A DNA stretch of 23,797 bases from Thermoplasmata archaeon (GCA_019594305.1 JAFDTZ010000013.1:1-23797); one strand, 5' to 3'; shown: positions 6,520-15,059, counted from the first letter of the stretch. Program-made: numbers and translations. The notes: generated by a model not told the origin, from the sequence alone.

Positions 6520-7284
6520 TCAAATCTCTGCGATAGATGCGATATTTTCTTCCGGAGGCTCGCAGGGTCCGGCCATCTTTATACCCAATACCAGGCCATC
6601 GGTAGGAGATTTAATCGGTACATCATCCAGATAGCCGAGAACATCGCCTTCTTTAACTTCGGTTCCCGGTAATATCTTCGGGATGTAGTGACCGGCTTCT
6701 TCGAGAGGTACCCATCGGTAGCTGTCAAAGGATCGAACATCCGCTGATGGTTCACCCTCGATGAAGTTTTTCAAGGCTTTTGTCACCGTCTCCAATTCTC
6801 CTCTCAACCATCCTGCACCACCGGCTTCGATTATCATCGACGGAATTCCTATATCCGAAAGTTCCAGGAATAATTGTTTGCCCGTACCTCCGGTTTGAAC
6901 TGCATGATCCAAACCCACTTGTTTACAGAGTTCTACGTTGTAGTCCTTTTTTAGATCGGTTAGCATATAGGGTATGCATCTTCCTCCGACTCCGTATGTG
7001 TGAAGATCGATAACACAGTCGTAGCTTTTCGCCTTTTGGAAAATATCATAAGCCAATCGGTCGGATACCGTACCATCCGGGTCTCCTGGGAATAATCTGT
7101 TCAGATCTTTTCCATCGGTAGGATGTTCCCTTTCACGGTTTTCGATGGCCTGAAGATTCACTTCTGGTATTATATCCACACCATCGATCCCCTTACCTCG
7201 GAGCCATCCTTTAAGCTCTCTGGCTACCATCACACCACCGATCTCATCACCGTGAACCCCTCCGATCATCAAGGTATTTGTCAT
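6520..7284 (-). CDS. Succinylglutamate desuccinylase/aspartoacylase-family zinc deacylase
   Basis: The 254-residue product carries the M14-like zinc site: His11 and Glu14 in GGVHGDEIGG and His95 in DLHTYG. Substrate-binding DLNRLFPG lies at 60-67, and the likely catalytic Glu153 is in SMIIEAGG. A C-terminal beta-rich region (about 180-254) contains GTEVKEGDVLG, a lipoyl-like turn found in this family. These enzymes hydrolyse an amide bond of N-acylated amino acids or related compounds; the exact substrate cannot be told from sequence. The gene looks monocistronic: its TATA box lies about 27 bases before the ATG, so the mRNA is probably leaderless. Convergent with the small zinc-ribbon gene, with about 140 bases between the stops and no clear gene there. 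Confidence 0.88.
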   Translation of the reverse strand: MTNTLMIGGVHGDEIGGVMVARELKGWLRGKGIDGVDIIPEVNLQAIENREREHPTDGKDLNRLFPGDPDGTVSDRLAYDIFQKAKSYDCVIDLHTYGVGGRCIPYMLTDLKKDYNVELCKQVGLDHAVQTGGTGKQLFLELSDIGIPSMIIEAGGAGWLRGELETVTKALKNFIEGEPSADVRSFDSYRWVPLEEAGHYIPKILPGTEVKEGDVLGYLDDVPIKSPTDGLVLGIKMAGPCEPPEENIASIAEI

Positions 7285-7305
7285 GTTTTAATGATAAAGG
7301 AAGGC

Positions 7306-7316
7306 GTATATAAAAT
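7306..7316 (-). promoter_or_regulatory. TATA box for the deacylase gene
   Basis: The minus strand reads TTTTATATACG about 27 bases before the ATG at 7284, implying a leaderless transcript. It is divergent from the promoter at 7359. Confidence 0.6.
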
Positions 7317-7358
7317 TATTATGACTTGATGTACCAGATCGGAAATGTATATCCAAAA

Positions 7359-7368
7359 GGTTTATAAT
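7359..7368 (+). promoter_or_regulatory. TATA box with purine-rich BRE for the DUF3795 gene
   Basis: AAAAGGTTTATAAT spans a BRE-like purine run and a TATA box. The predicted start site falls near 7386-7390, only a few bases before the candidate starts at 7395 and 7404. Confidence 0.6.
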
Positions 7369-7392
7369 CTTCATATCGACTATATAAAGTAC

Positions 7393-7398
7393 AGGTGA
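7393..7398 (+). promoter_or_regulatory. Shine-Dalgarno site favouring the TTG start at 7404
   Basis: AGGTGA lies five bases before TTG 7404, matching the spacing used at 1759. The alternative GTG at 7395 is embedded in this site. Confidence 0.5.
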
Positions 7399-7403
7399 AA
7401 GAA

Positions 7404-7757
7404 TTGGAAGAAGAGATCGCAGCCTGTGGTTTGCTCTGTCACGAGTGCTCTATTTACCTGGCCCATGACGACAAAGAACAGGCGGAGAAGGTCAGAGGTT
7501 GGTTCATCGAAGAAGGATTCATCAGACCAGATAAGACCGTTGAAGAGTTCATGGAAGACGGGCCGTACTGTTTGGGCTGTCACGGTGCCAGAGAAGACCA
7601 CTGGTCTCCAACTTGTTGGATACTTAACTGCTGCGTTGAAAAAAAAGAACTGGACAATTGCAGCGAGTGCTCCGATTTTCCATGTAAAAATCTGGAGGAA
7701 TGGTCTACCCAAAATGAAAATTATTCCGAAGCTTTGAAAAGGCTAAAAACACTTTGA
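7404..7757 (+). CDS. Cysteine-rich DUF3795 protein
   Basis: The product is 117 residues from TTG 7404; a GTG at 7395 would add three. It begins EIAACGLLCHECSIYLA, the hallmark CGxxCxxC opening of DUF3795 proteins. Eleven cysteines follow in CxxC-like groups: 8/12/15, 56/59, 71, 76/77, 86/89 and 94. This suggests metal or iron-sulfur binding. DUF3795 proteins are common in anaerobic bacteria and archaea and have no proven function. The C-terminal pattern NCSECSDFPCKNLEEW is also typical of the family. The gene is monocistronic, divergent from the deacylase gene and convergent with the AbiE pair, with 34 bases between stops. Confidence 0.85.
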   Translation: MEEEIAACGLLCHECSIYLAHDDKEQAEKVRGWFIEEGFIRPDKTVEEFMEDGPYCLGCHGAREDHWSPTCWILNCCVEKKELDNCSECSDFPCKNLEEWSTQNENYSEALKRLKTL

Positions 7758-7791
7758 ATCGAAACATGGAATGGATTGAATCAATTTACCA

Positions 7792-8550
7792 TCAACGGAT
7801 TTTACCTATCTCGGATACTATCTCATCCAGGGCTTCCTTTTTTGGAGGGACGTGTTCCATCAAGCTTCTGAGGTCTTTATCCCATCTCACAGCCAGTTCT
7901 TTACATCTAACCACAAGATAGGATATATCCAAAGTCATATCGTAGAATTCTAGCTTTTTTTCTATTATCTCCGATTCGAGTTCCGCCCCACTCTCTATAA
8001 GCTTGAAAAGGTCATAAAGATCCCTCACTTTATCTCTTGTCAATATAGCACGCACCTTTTCTGCAGCGATCTCGTTTTGATCCATTACTCTGATAACGTA
8101 GGGAAGTACGTCTTTATAGTTGGGATTTATCTCTTCAACCCTTGTTTCAAGAAGAATTTTTTCTCTCCTGCTAACTTCTAGTCGTATGGAACAAGTACCT
8201 CTATCATTTCTGTATAAAGGTCCCTGTATATTTATCCTGAATCCAGCGGTAATTTCTTTGTCAGAAAAACGGTCGGTCTTCACCGGGAAATTGTATCTTT
8301 CGATAGATCTCACCAATGTATCAGCGATCATTTTAGGAGATATTTCTTTCTCCTCGGTAAAATCGAGGTCTTCGCTGAACCTTGGTATCAGACCTATCTT
8401 CTGTAAAGCCGTCCCGCCTTTAAAAACTAGATAACTACTCCATTTTCGAGAAAGTGCACTCAATATGATATGTTGAAAATAATCCTTCTCCACATGGCCT
8501 AGGGAAAAAGCGGTGACGCCGACATATTGCTTCAAATCTTCTCTGTTCAT
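7792..8550 (-). CDS. abiEii: AbiEii-family nucleotidyltransferase toxin
   Basis: The 252-residue product has the AbiEii (DUF1814) signature: FKGGTALQK at 43-50, RFSEDLDF at 56-63 with the metal-binding Asp/Glu pair, and a downstream EIAAEKVRAIL...RDLYDLF block near 157-182 that supplies the conserved Lys and Asp. In characterised systems this nucleotidyltransferase blocks growth by modifying tRNA or binding GTP, and AbiEi neutralises it by repressing transcription. The ATG overlaps the TGA of the antitoxin gene (ATGA), so the two are coupled. All visible catalytic residues are present, so the toxin looks intact. Whether it serves in phage defence or DNA maintenance is unknown. Confidence 0.9.
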   Translation of the reverse strand: MNREDLKQYVGVTAFSLGHVEKDYFQHIILSALSRKWSSYLVFKGGTALQKIGLIPRFSEDLDFTEEKEISPKMIADTLVRSIERYNFPVKTDRFSDKEITAGFRINIQGPLYRNDRGTCSIRLEVSRREKILLETRVEEINPNYKDVLPYVIRVMDQNEIAAEKVRAILTRDKVRDLYDLFKLIESGAELESEIIEKKLEFYDMTLDISYLVVRCKELAVRWDKDLRSLMEHVPPKKEALDEIVSEIGKIR

Positions 8551-9263
8551 ATAGATCTCCTGTTATCGATTACACGCCATCCGGTATGGTAAGACCCTCT
8601 TCGGGGAAATGATGGATCTAAGGGGACGTAGGTATCGGATAGGCAAATAGGGTCTACATCAAAACCTTCTTGGCTTAATAGATATCCTAGGCGTTTCATC
8701 ACGACCTGCTTTCCACTTCTTTCTGCATACATCATCGCCTTTTCTACGTCTATTCCATCCTTTATGGCTTCAACGACTTCCCCAAATGGAACGTAATCGG
8801 TGAAGATCAAACCGTCTATTATGGCCTTTTCTCTGTCAGCGATGAAGGTAGTATTGCCATCGATGTAGATCTTATCTATTCCATACAGAAAAGATTCACG
8901 GGTTTTAACGAAACGTAGCAAAAATTTCCCGACCTCCAATGACAGCTCAAATTGACCTGATTTTTGGGAATTGATAACGTCTACAACTCGGGGCGATTGA
9001 GTAGTAGTTCCGTAATACTCGAAGGCAGACCATAAGGAGATGTAAGAGGGAGGATAGAGATTGGAAGCTACACTAAATACCGGGGAAGAAGGCAAACAAT
9101 AATGGCCCCTTTTCACCCTAACAAGTGTTCCTTCCTCGGCCATCCTACTTAACGATCCCCGAGCACTCTCTATATTGATCTTGAATAAGGCAGATATCTG
9201 GGATGGCGTGAATACGCTTAGGTTGGAATATTCCAACTTTTTGACCATCGAAAGTCTATTCAT
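8547..9263 (-). CDS. abiEi: AbiEi-family antitoxin, winged-helix regulator
   Basis: The 238-residue product has an N-terminal winged-helix region (about 5-60) with FTPSQISALFKINIESARGSLSRM as helix-turn-helix and a VRVKRGHYCLP wing. Then comes the COG5340-type body with PPSYISLWSAFEYYG and the conserved ADREKAIIDGL block. It is placed just before the toxin and overlaps it by four bases, the standard AbiE order. Antitoxins of this family bind inverted repeats in their own promoter and repress the operon. A TATA box about 25 bases before the ATG suggests a leaderless mRNA. Confidence 0.88.
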   Translation of the reverse strand: MNRLSMVKKLEYSNLSVFTPSQISALFKINIESARGSLSRMAEEGTLVRVKRGHYCLPSSPVFSVASNLYPPSYISLWSAFEYYGTTTQSPRVVDVINSQKSGQFELSLEVGKFLLRFVKTRESFLYGIDKIYIDGNTTFIADREKAIIDGLIFTDYVPFGEVVEAIKDGIDVEKAMMYAERSGKQVVMKRLGYLLSQEGFDVDPICLSDTYVPLDPSFPRRGSYHTGWRVIDNRRSI

Positions 9264-9284
9264 TATTTAATCGATGAAGCTCAA

Positions 9285-9294
9285 CGTATATATG
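9285..9294 (-). promoter_or_regulatory. TATA box of the AbiE operon
   Basis: The minus strand reads CATATATACG about 26 bases before the ATG at 9263, consistent with a leaderless transcript. No obvious long inverted repeat for antitoxin binding was recognised next to it. Confidence 0.55.
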
Positions 9295-9375
9295 TGTTTT
9301 GTTACTTGTTAATTGGAAATATTTTAATTATAACTAAAAGAAACACATACAAACTACATCCTGCTATAAAACCAA

Positions 9376-9442
9376 TATATTTATTTATAATACCGGTAAA
9401 CACCGAGAGAATAAGAGTGGTATAATACCGTCTAGATACCGT
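9376..9442 (+). promoter_or_regulatory. MATE gene promoter with repeated TACCG motifs
   Basis: A TATA-like run precedes the palindrome TACCGGTA (9391-9398). A second palindrome GGTATAATACC lies at 9419-9429, and another TACCG near 9437. Repeated half-sites close to the start suggest an operator, possibly for a repressor of the exporter; this is inference. Confidence 0.4.
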
Positions 9443-9460
9443 AAACTGAAGAATATATTC

Positions 9461-10846
9461 GTGAAGTCCGCCGAGGAGAGAAGAGAGGACATCCTAAGCG
9501 GTCCAATAATCAAGACCATATTGGTTCTGGCTCTTCCGGTGATGGTTTCCGCCTCATTACACATCTCTTTTAATATAGTTGATACGTTCTGGCTCGGTCG
9601 TTTAGGAGCAACGGAGGTCGGGGCTCCAACGGCGGCATGGCCCGTTATATTCGTCTTTCTATCAGCCGGTATGGGTTTAGCTACCGCAGGTGTAGCTCTG
9701 GTAGCTCAGCACATGGGTGCCGGTGATCGAAAGAAGGCAAACGAAGCCGCAGGCCAGGTATTCAGTTTTCTTATAATTCTCAGTCTGATATTCACCATAG
9801 GAGGATTCCTGGGAACGCCGTATATACTACGTTGGATGCAGACACCTGAAGACATATACCCTCTGGCGGTTACGTACCTGAGGATAGTGTTACTCAGTAT
9901 GCCCTTCGTATTCGCCTACACCGCTTTCCGATTTCTGCTAAAAGGGATGGGTGATATGATCACACCTATGTTGATCAAGGTGGTTTTCGTATCCGTAAAC
10001 GTCGTTTTGGATCCGATATTGATATTCGGATGGTCCGTGTTCCCGGCCATGGGGGTTACCGGGGCCGCTATCGCCACTGCGGCCTCAAGGGTAACAGCCG
10101 GTGTGGTAGGTATCTATCTGCTTTTCAATGGCCGTGTAGACATAAGACTGTCCATGAAGAGTTTAAGGCTAAAAATGGATTGGATCAGGCAGATAGTAAG
10201 GATCGGAGCTCCGGCTACCTTTGCGAGGGTTATGACCGCCATGGCCTTCGTGATGCTCTTCGCCTTAGTAGCTATATTCGGTGAAACGCCGGTGGCGGCC
10301 TACGGGATAGGGCGTAGGGTGATACACGTGATAACCATCGCGGTATGGGGATTCGCAGATGCATCCATGTCCATGGTGGGACAGAACGTCGGTGCCGGTA
10401 ACAAGAAGAGGGCCGAGGAAGTCATCAAAAAGGCAGTGTTAGTGGCTTCGAGTATAATGTTCGCCACCGGAGTTATAGTTATAATCTTCAGAACCGGGAT
10501 AATGAGTGTGTTCATCGATGAGATACCGGTTATAAAAGAAGGTTCCAGATATCTAGCTATATATTCGATGTCCATCGGATTCTTCGGTATCTTCAGGGTT
10601 CTAGATTCCAGCTATAGGGGAACCGGCCATACGATGCCGGCCATGGGTCTTGAGATATTCAGGATCTGGGGGTTACGATTGTTTCTATCCGCTCTTTTTG
10701 CACTCCCGTCCATACCGCTGATAAACTTCGGATTTGACATGGGTGTGATGGGGATATGGGTAGGTATGGCACTTAGCAATCCGATAGGTGCCGCTGCGTC
10801 TTACATGTATTTCCGTACGGGAAAATGGAAGAGGAGAACTATCTGA
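9461..10846 (+). CDS. MATE-family multidrug/cation antiporter
   Basis: The 461-residue product has about 12 predicted helices in two six-helix halves. The N-terminal half opens with ILVLALPVMVSASLHISFNIVDTFWLG and carries MGLATAGVALVAQHMGAGDRKKA. The second half repeats it with ATFARVMTAMAFVM and MSMVGQNVGAGNKKRA. The paired VAQxxGAGxxxxA and VGQNxGAGxxxxA loops are diagnostic of MATE exporters, which use a sodium or proton gradient to expel cationic drugs or metabolites. The start is GTG at 9461 with no clear ribosome site. The length is normal for the family. The substrate cannot be inferred. Its stop lies three bases from that of the opposing methyltransferase gene. Confidence 0.93.
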   Translation: MKSAEERREDILSGPIIKTILVLALPVMVSASLHISFNIVDTFWLGRLGATEVGAPTAAWPVIFVFLSAGMGLATAGVALVAQHMGAGDRKKANEAAGQVFSFLIILSLIFTIGGFLGTPYILRWMQTPEDIYPLAVTYLRIVLLSMPFVFAYTAFRFLLKGMGDMITPMLIKVVFVSVNVVLDPILIFGWSVFPAMGVTGAAIATAASRVTAGVVGIYLLFNGRVDIRLSMKSLRLKMDWIRQIVRIGAPATFARVMTAMAFVMLFALVAIFGETPVAAYGIGRRVIHVITIAVWGFADASMSMVGQNVGAGNKKRAEEVIKKAVLVASSIMFATGVIVIIFRTGIMSVFIDEIPVIKEGSRYLAIYSMSIGFFGIFRVLDSSYRGTGHTMPAMGLEIFRIWGLRLFLSALFALPSIPLINFGFDMGVMGIWVGMALSNPIGAAASYMYFRTGKWKRRTI

Positions 10847-10849
10847 CAA

Positions 10850-11587
10850 TCAATTTTTCGTTGATATAGCGATCAATCGTTCGGAATTTTTGCCATAGTT
10901 AGAACGGTGTAGGTCTCCATATATCTCAACAGATGTAAAACCGGCTCTTCTCAGCAACCGTTTTAGTTCGTTCCGGGAGTACAGTTTGTACAGGAATCGG
11001 TGCTCCATGACTTCGCCGTCTTTTATCAGTATCCAGTTACTCTCTAGATACTCGTCCTTAAGAAAGCGTTCTTCAAGGAAGAATCCGCCATCTAAGCGGC
11101 CCCAATCCCTTTCGGTGTAGATGCGGTTTAGGATCTCTTTTCCCATGACATCTAGAAGAAATTTTCCTCCTTTTTTCAAAGAGTTATAGACGTTTTTCAG
11201 TACCTGGTAGTTATCGTAATCAACTTCAAAATATCCGAATGAAGACCAGAAATTGATCACGGCATCGTAGTATTCCTCTCTAACAAAGGTTCTCATGTCG
11301 CCCCGTATGAATTCTACAGGTAGCTCTCCGGCATTATCGGAAGCTTCTTTCATATACGACTTGGAAAGGTCCAATCCGGTGACTTCGTAGCCCCTCCGTG
11401 CAAGCTCAAGAGAATGTCGTCCGATACCGCAGGCTTGGTCAAGTATCTTGTCACCTTTTTGAAGTTCCAGTAACTCTTCGAATCTGTCCACCTGTTTACT
11501 GGTTTTGTCCAATCGCTCTTGTGGAAATAGAACGGAACGGTATTCTTCCCAGAACCATTGGTCTTCGAACCAGTCCTTTTCTGACAT
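10850..11587 (-). CDS. Class I SAM-dependent methyltransferase
   Basis: The 245-residue product has motif I ILDQACGIGRHSLELA near 48-63, the acidic TGLDLSKSYM for SAM ribose binding near 70-79, IRGDMRTF near 93, and the post-motif region YYDAVINFWSSFGYF. The C-terminal half is beta-rich with LYSRNELKRLLRRAGF, typical of small-molecule methyltransferases of the Methyltransf_25 type. The substrate is unknown. In DQACGIGRHS the usual first Gly of DxGxGxG is Ala, a variant that is common in this group. It appears monocistronic and lies tail to tail with the MATE gene. Confidence 0.88.
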   Translation of the reverse strand: MSEKDWFEDQWFWEEYRSVLFPQERLDKTSKQVDRFEELLELQKGDKILDQACGIGRHSLELARRGYEVTGLDLSKSYMKEASDNAGELPVEFIRGDMRTFVREEYYDAVINFWSSFGYFEVDYDNYQVLKNVYNSLKKGGKFLLDVMGKEILNRIYTERDWGRLDGGFFLEERFLKDEYLESNWILIKDGEVMEHRFLYKLYSRNELKRLLRRAGFTSVEIYGDLHRSNYGKNSERLIAISTKN

Positions 11588-11697
11588 CGAAGGTAAACAG
11601 GAAGTACATACTATATGTATTTATTCAAAAATTGATCGAAAATAAAAGAGGGGTACGGTGTGTGGATTCAACACCTATCCATGTTCAGACGTAGGTA

Positions 11698-11708
11698 CTA
11701 TATAAAAT
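11698..11708 (+). promoter_or_regulatory. TATA box of the membrane protein/ABC operon
   Basis: CTATATAAAAT centres about 27 bases before the ATG at 11730, implying a leaderless first gene. Confidence 0.65.
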
Positions 11709-11729
11709 CTATCCAAGGAAAAATTTATC

Positions 11730-12623
11730 ATGGAGATACCCACTTCCAAAAGCATGGGTTATCGCTCCTTCGGAGTAGATAAAGGAACAACACTCTATAA
11801 GAGATGCTTGGCCTTTGTTATGGCACTGACGGTGCTGCAGATAATACTGGTAGGCTGGGGTATCAAGGAGTATCCCGAACTGAGACAGTTGTTCTTCGGC
11901 GAGGATTGGACCTACGAGTATCTAACGGCTATATTCTACATCGCAGCCGGAGGGATGCTGCTCTATACCTTTTTCAAATTTCCACTCTCGAAAAGATACA
12001 AGCTCTTCGTTCTTGCCTTCGCTATACTGTTCCTATTCGTTGCCATGGAAGAGATAAGCTGGGGACAGCGTATATTTGGGATAGAGACTCCGGAAACCAT
12101 AGCAGAGATAAACGAACAAGACGAACTAAACATACATAATCTGCATACGGACCTTTTCCACGTACTGCTTTGGGCGGGCAGCTTATCCTTAGGGGTGATC
12201 TTACCACTATTGCACGAAACTTTAGAGCCTATAAGGCGTCTGGTAAAATTCTTTGAATTCCCGGTGATGTCTCCGGATCTCAGTTTCTTTTTTCTACTGC
12301 CTGTTACCTACTATATGGGGCATAGATGGGTGGAACCGAAGTTGGTTATCTTCATCATATCCACCGTAGGATTGTTCGTTTTCTTACATCTGCCTCAGGC
12401 GGAAAGTTACGTAAAAAAGCTGCCGCCGGTGTGGGGTAAATATCTCATATTGATCATACCCATATTAGCCATTGTAATGTTCCAGGTACATAGATATCTG
12501 ATACCTTTAACGGATAACAAAGCCGGGCAGGAAGCTTCGGAGATGGTTCTTTCCTTTGGATATCTGATCTTTGCCTGGGCGGTTATGAAAAAGGTAGAAT
12601 TGTTTTCTGAAAAAAATCCGTAA
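11730..12623 (+). CDS. Polytopic membrane protein with EEISWGQRIFG motif
   Basis: The 297-residue product has about eight hydrophobic helices. Between helices 3 and 4 it carries EEISWGQRIFGIETPE followed by NEQDELNIHNLHTDLFH, a polar block of Glu, Gln, Asn and His at the membrane surface. I recall the same block in uncharacterised membrane proteins of bacteria. Such clustered acidic and His residues could bind a metal or form an active site, as in integral-membrane hydrolases; that is inference. A second His-containing segment (YMGHRWVEP) lies near helix 5. It is the first gene of a group with the ABC exporter, 38 bases before it. Confidence 0.75.
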   Translation: MEIPTSKSMGYRSFGVDKGTTLYKRCLAFVMALTVLQIILVGWGIKEYPELRQLFFGEDWTYEYLTAIFYIAAGGMLLYTFFKFPLSKRYKLFVLAFAILFLFVAMEEISWGQRIFGIETPETIAEINEQDELNIHNLHTDLFHVLLWAGSLSLGVILPLLHETLEPIRRLVKFFEFPVMSPDLSFFFLLPVTYYMGHRWVEPKLVIFIISTVGLFVFLHLPQAESYVKKLPPVWGKYLILIIPILAIVMFQVHRYLIPLTDNKAGQEASEMVLSFGYLIFAWAVMKKVELFSEKNP

Positions 12624-12661
12624 AGTATATTAAACTACCTTATAGGTGCAAGTGTTCCACG

Positions 12662-13600
12662 ATGGTTATCAAAGTAAGCAACTTAAGGAAGGAGTTCAAC
12701 GGAACTATGGCACTAGACGGTATATCGTTTCAGGTAAAAGCAGGTGAAGTATTCGGTCTTTTAGGGCCCAACGGTGCCGGTAAGACGACTACTGTTAAGA
12801 TAATGTCTACCATGCTTCTTCCCGACGAAGGAACCGTCGAGATCGGCGGTTACGATGTGGTTAAGGATCCCAAAAAGGTTAGAGAATTGGTGGATATAAT
12901 CACGGCGAGGGACAAGTTCTATCGGCGATTGACGGCTTATCAGAATATCAGTTTCTTTTCTAAACTTTATCAAGTCGACGATTGGAAGGAAAAGATGGAA
13001 AATTTCGGCCAACGACTGGGGTTGGAGAAAGAAGATTTAGAAAAAAGGCTTGGTGATTACTCGACCGGTATGAGACAGAAGCTGAATCTAGTGCGAAATC
13101 TAATAAGAGATACACCCATTCTATTTCTTGACGAACCAACACTGGGGCTGGACCCGGTTTCAAGCAGAAAGTTCAGTAATCTACTTAAAGAGATAATGGA
13201 AAAAGAAGAAAAAACCGTTATATTCACCAGTCATAACATGTACGAGGTTGAGGAGTTATGCGAAAGGATCGCCATACTCAACGAAGGTAGGATCACCTCG
13301 GTGGGAGAACCCAAAGCGTTGAAGAAACGTATATTCCCCATGCGGCTTATCGAATTCACTACCACCGGCAAAGATGGTTTCGAACTCAGCGATGAAGCTG
13401 TTGATCATATCGAAAGTGAGGGGAACCGATTCAGGGTCTATCTCAAAGACGGAACACGGATACATGAATTGATCGAAAAGATAATGAAAACCGTTCGTGT
13501 TTCGGACCTATCTGTTAAAGAACCTACGCTTGAAGAGGCATTCATCAGGCACACGGAAGAAGAAGAAAGCAAATCCAAGGGGGGTAACACATGGATGTAA
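12662..13600 (+). CDS. ABC-2-type transporter ATP-binding protein
   Basis: The 312-residue product has Walker A GPNGAGKTT (35-43), signature YSTGMRQK (about 138-145) in place of LSGGQ, Walker B ILFLDEPTLGLDP and the switch His in FTSHNMYEVEE. The segment IITARDKFYRRLTAYQN lacks the usual Q-loop glutamine, as in several ABC-2 export ATPases. A C-terminal domain of about 90 residues (230 onwards) follows, as in DrrA-like ATPases. It powers the permease encoded next, whose ATG overlaps its stop region by ten bases. Such exporters move drugs, polysaccharides or lipids; the substrate is unknown. Confidence 0.92.
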   Translation: MVIKVSNLRKEFNGTMALDGISFQVKAGEVFGLLGPNGAGKTTTVKIMSTMLLPDEGTVEIGGYDVVKDPKKVRELVDIITARDKFYRRLTAYQNISFFSKLYQVDDWKEKMENFGQRLGLEKEDLEKRLGDYSTGMRQKLNLVRNLIRDTPILFLDEPTLGLDPVSSRKFSNLLKEIMEKEEKTVIFTSHNMYEVEELCERIAILNEGRITSVGEPKALKKRIFPMRLIEFTTTGKDGFELSDEAVDHIESEGNRFRVYLKDGTRIHELIEKIMKTVRVSDLSVKEPTLEEAFIRHTEEEESKSKGGNTWM

Positions 13601-14388
13601 AGGGATTTTTGAAGATATTATGGGCCTTTGTAGTACGTGACTGGCAGAGACGTTGGTCCTACAAATTGAACTTTATCGCCATGTTACTTTATCCTATCGT
13701 TTGGGTTAGTGTATTCGGGGTCCTCGGAAGAACCATCGATGATGCCGGAGGTACCGGTGCCCCGGGTGGGTTTTCTACTTTTATGGTGATAGGTATAATC
13801 ACTTGGCGCTTTATCCGGGTTGGCTTCTTCGATTCGTCATTGAGTATAAGATGGGAACAGCATATCGGGACTTTTAAGAATATATACATGCTGCCACATC
13901 ATATAATGATACCCATATCGGCGACTACATTGTCGGGATTTACAGTTTCCATGGTGAACTTCGTTGAGATGTGGATCGTCGCCGAACTAGTATTCGGTAT
14001 AAGTCTTAATATAACTGTTCCTTCATTTTTGTTTCTAGTACTCGCCTGGCTTTCGATAATAGGTTTTGGATTTGCCATAGCGGGTATCGCCATACTTTAC
14101 AAGGAGATACAGGCCGTGTTCACCGTCATCTTCTTTTCATTTCAATTCTTCTGCGGTGTATTTTATCCGGTTGAAGTTTTACCTAAATCGGCTCAGTACA
14201 TCAGTCGTGCTATACCTATCACATATGCTTTGAGCGGTATGCGAACGAGTATCTCACACGGGTATATCCCGAGAACCGATCTACTGGTGATGCCGATAGC
14301 AGGATTGATAGGTCTGGCTGTCGGATTGATAACCATGCATCTATGCTTGAAGAAGGCACTGAAAGAAGGTAAGCTTGAGCGTTACTGA
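13591..14388 (+). CDS. ABC-2-type transporter permease
   Basis: The 265-residue product has six predicted helices in the ABC-2 arrangement. It has an amphipathic N-terminal region (WAFVVRDWQRRWSYKLNF), helix 1 with YPIVWVSVFGVLG, the EQHIGTFKNIYMLPHH coupling loop, and the C-terminal FQFFCGVFYPVEVLPKSAQYISRAIPITYALSGMR block, typical of the DrrB/NodJ group. The ATG is preceded by GGGGGGT inside the ATPase gene. Together they form one exporter, probably two of each subunit. The permease has no unusual insertions. Confidence 0.92.
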   Translation: MDVKGFLKILWAFVVRDWQRRWSYKLNFIAMLLYPIVWVSVFGVLGRTIDDAGGTGAPGGFSTFMVIGIITWRFIRVGFFDSSLSIRWEQHIGTFKNIYMLPHHIMIPISATTLSGFTVSMVNFVEMWIVAELVFGISLNITVPSFLFLVLAWLSIIGFGFAIAGIAILYKEIQAVFTVIFFSFQFFCGVFYPVEVLPKSAQYISRAIPITYALSGMRTSISHGYIPRTDLLVMPIAGLIGLAVGLITMHLCLKKALKEGKLERY

Positions 14389-14431
14389 AAAAGGCGAAAG
14401 AATAAAACAGTAGTGATCTATTAACTATTTT

Positions 14432-15046
14432 ATGAAAGAAGAACAATCAAGGCAAAGTCCTCCACCGCCATCCGGTATTTGGCTTCAGGATTTTTACAGG
14501 GTAAAGAAAAAGGTTCTGACCATAGGAGAGAAATACAGGATCGAAGACCGGAGCGGGGACTTGTTGGGATTCAGTAAACAGAAGATATTCAAGCTGAAGG
14601 AAGATATAAGGGTATATACCGACGAGAGTATGAGCCGGGAATTATTCAAGATCCAGCAGCAGCAGATAATCGACCTATGGGGTACTTTTGCCATAATGGA
14701 TTCCAACACGGACGCCATACTGGGATATATAAGAAGAAAGGCGGTTCAATCTACCTTTGCCTGGGATGAATGGGATGTTTACGACGCAAATAATCAATTG
14801 ATCGGAGGGATACATGAATCAAAAGGTAGTGGTTTGTTAAGAAAGTACATGCCCGGAGGTATGCTGATCCCCGAGACGATGACTCTGAAACTAGGTGGAA
14901 ATCCAGTAGCAGATATCAATCAAAAATTCAAACTGATCGGGGATATATGGGAACTAGAATGCGTGAATCTACCACCGCAGTTCGATAGACGCGTACTACT
15001 GGGAGCTCTTATTTTGATGGCGAAGATCGAAAGGAAGTACAAGTAG
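14432..15046 (+). CDS. LURP-one-related (tubby-like fold) protein
   Basis: The 204-residue product shows the pattern of LURP-one-related proteins: YRIEDRSGDLLGFSKQKIFKLKEDIRVY near 35-62, ELFKIQQQQIIDLWGTFAIMD, GYIRRKAVQSTFAWDEWDVYDANNQLIGG, and a hydrophobic C-terminal helix (LLGALILMAK). This fold is a 12-strand beta barrel around one helix and is related to tubby and phospholipid scramblases. Members are linked to membranes and phosphoinositides in eukaryotes; the prokaryotic role is unproven. The N-terminus is Pro-rich (SPPPPSG). It lies 43 bases after the permease and may be the fourth gene of the operon. Confidence 0.8.
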   Translation: MKEEQSRQSPPPPSGIWLQDFYRVKKKVLTIGEKYRIEDRSGDLLGFSKQKIFKLKEDIRVYTDESMSRELFKIQQQQIIDLWGTFAIMDSNTDAILGYIRRKAVQSTFAWDEWDVYDANNQLIGGIHESKGSGLLRKYMPGGMLIPETMTLKLGGNPVADINQKFKLIGDIWELECVNLPPQFDRRVLLGALILMAKIERKYK

Positions 15047-15059
15047 GTGAATGATAAAT

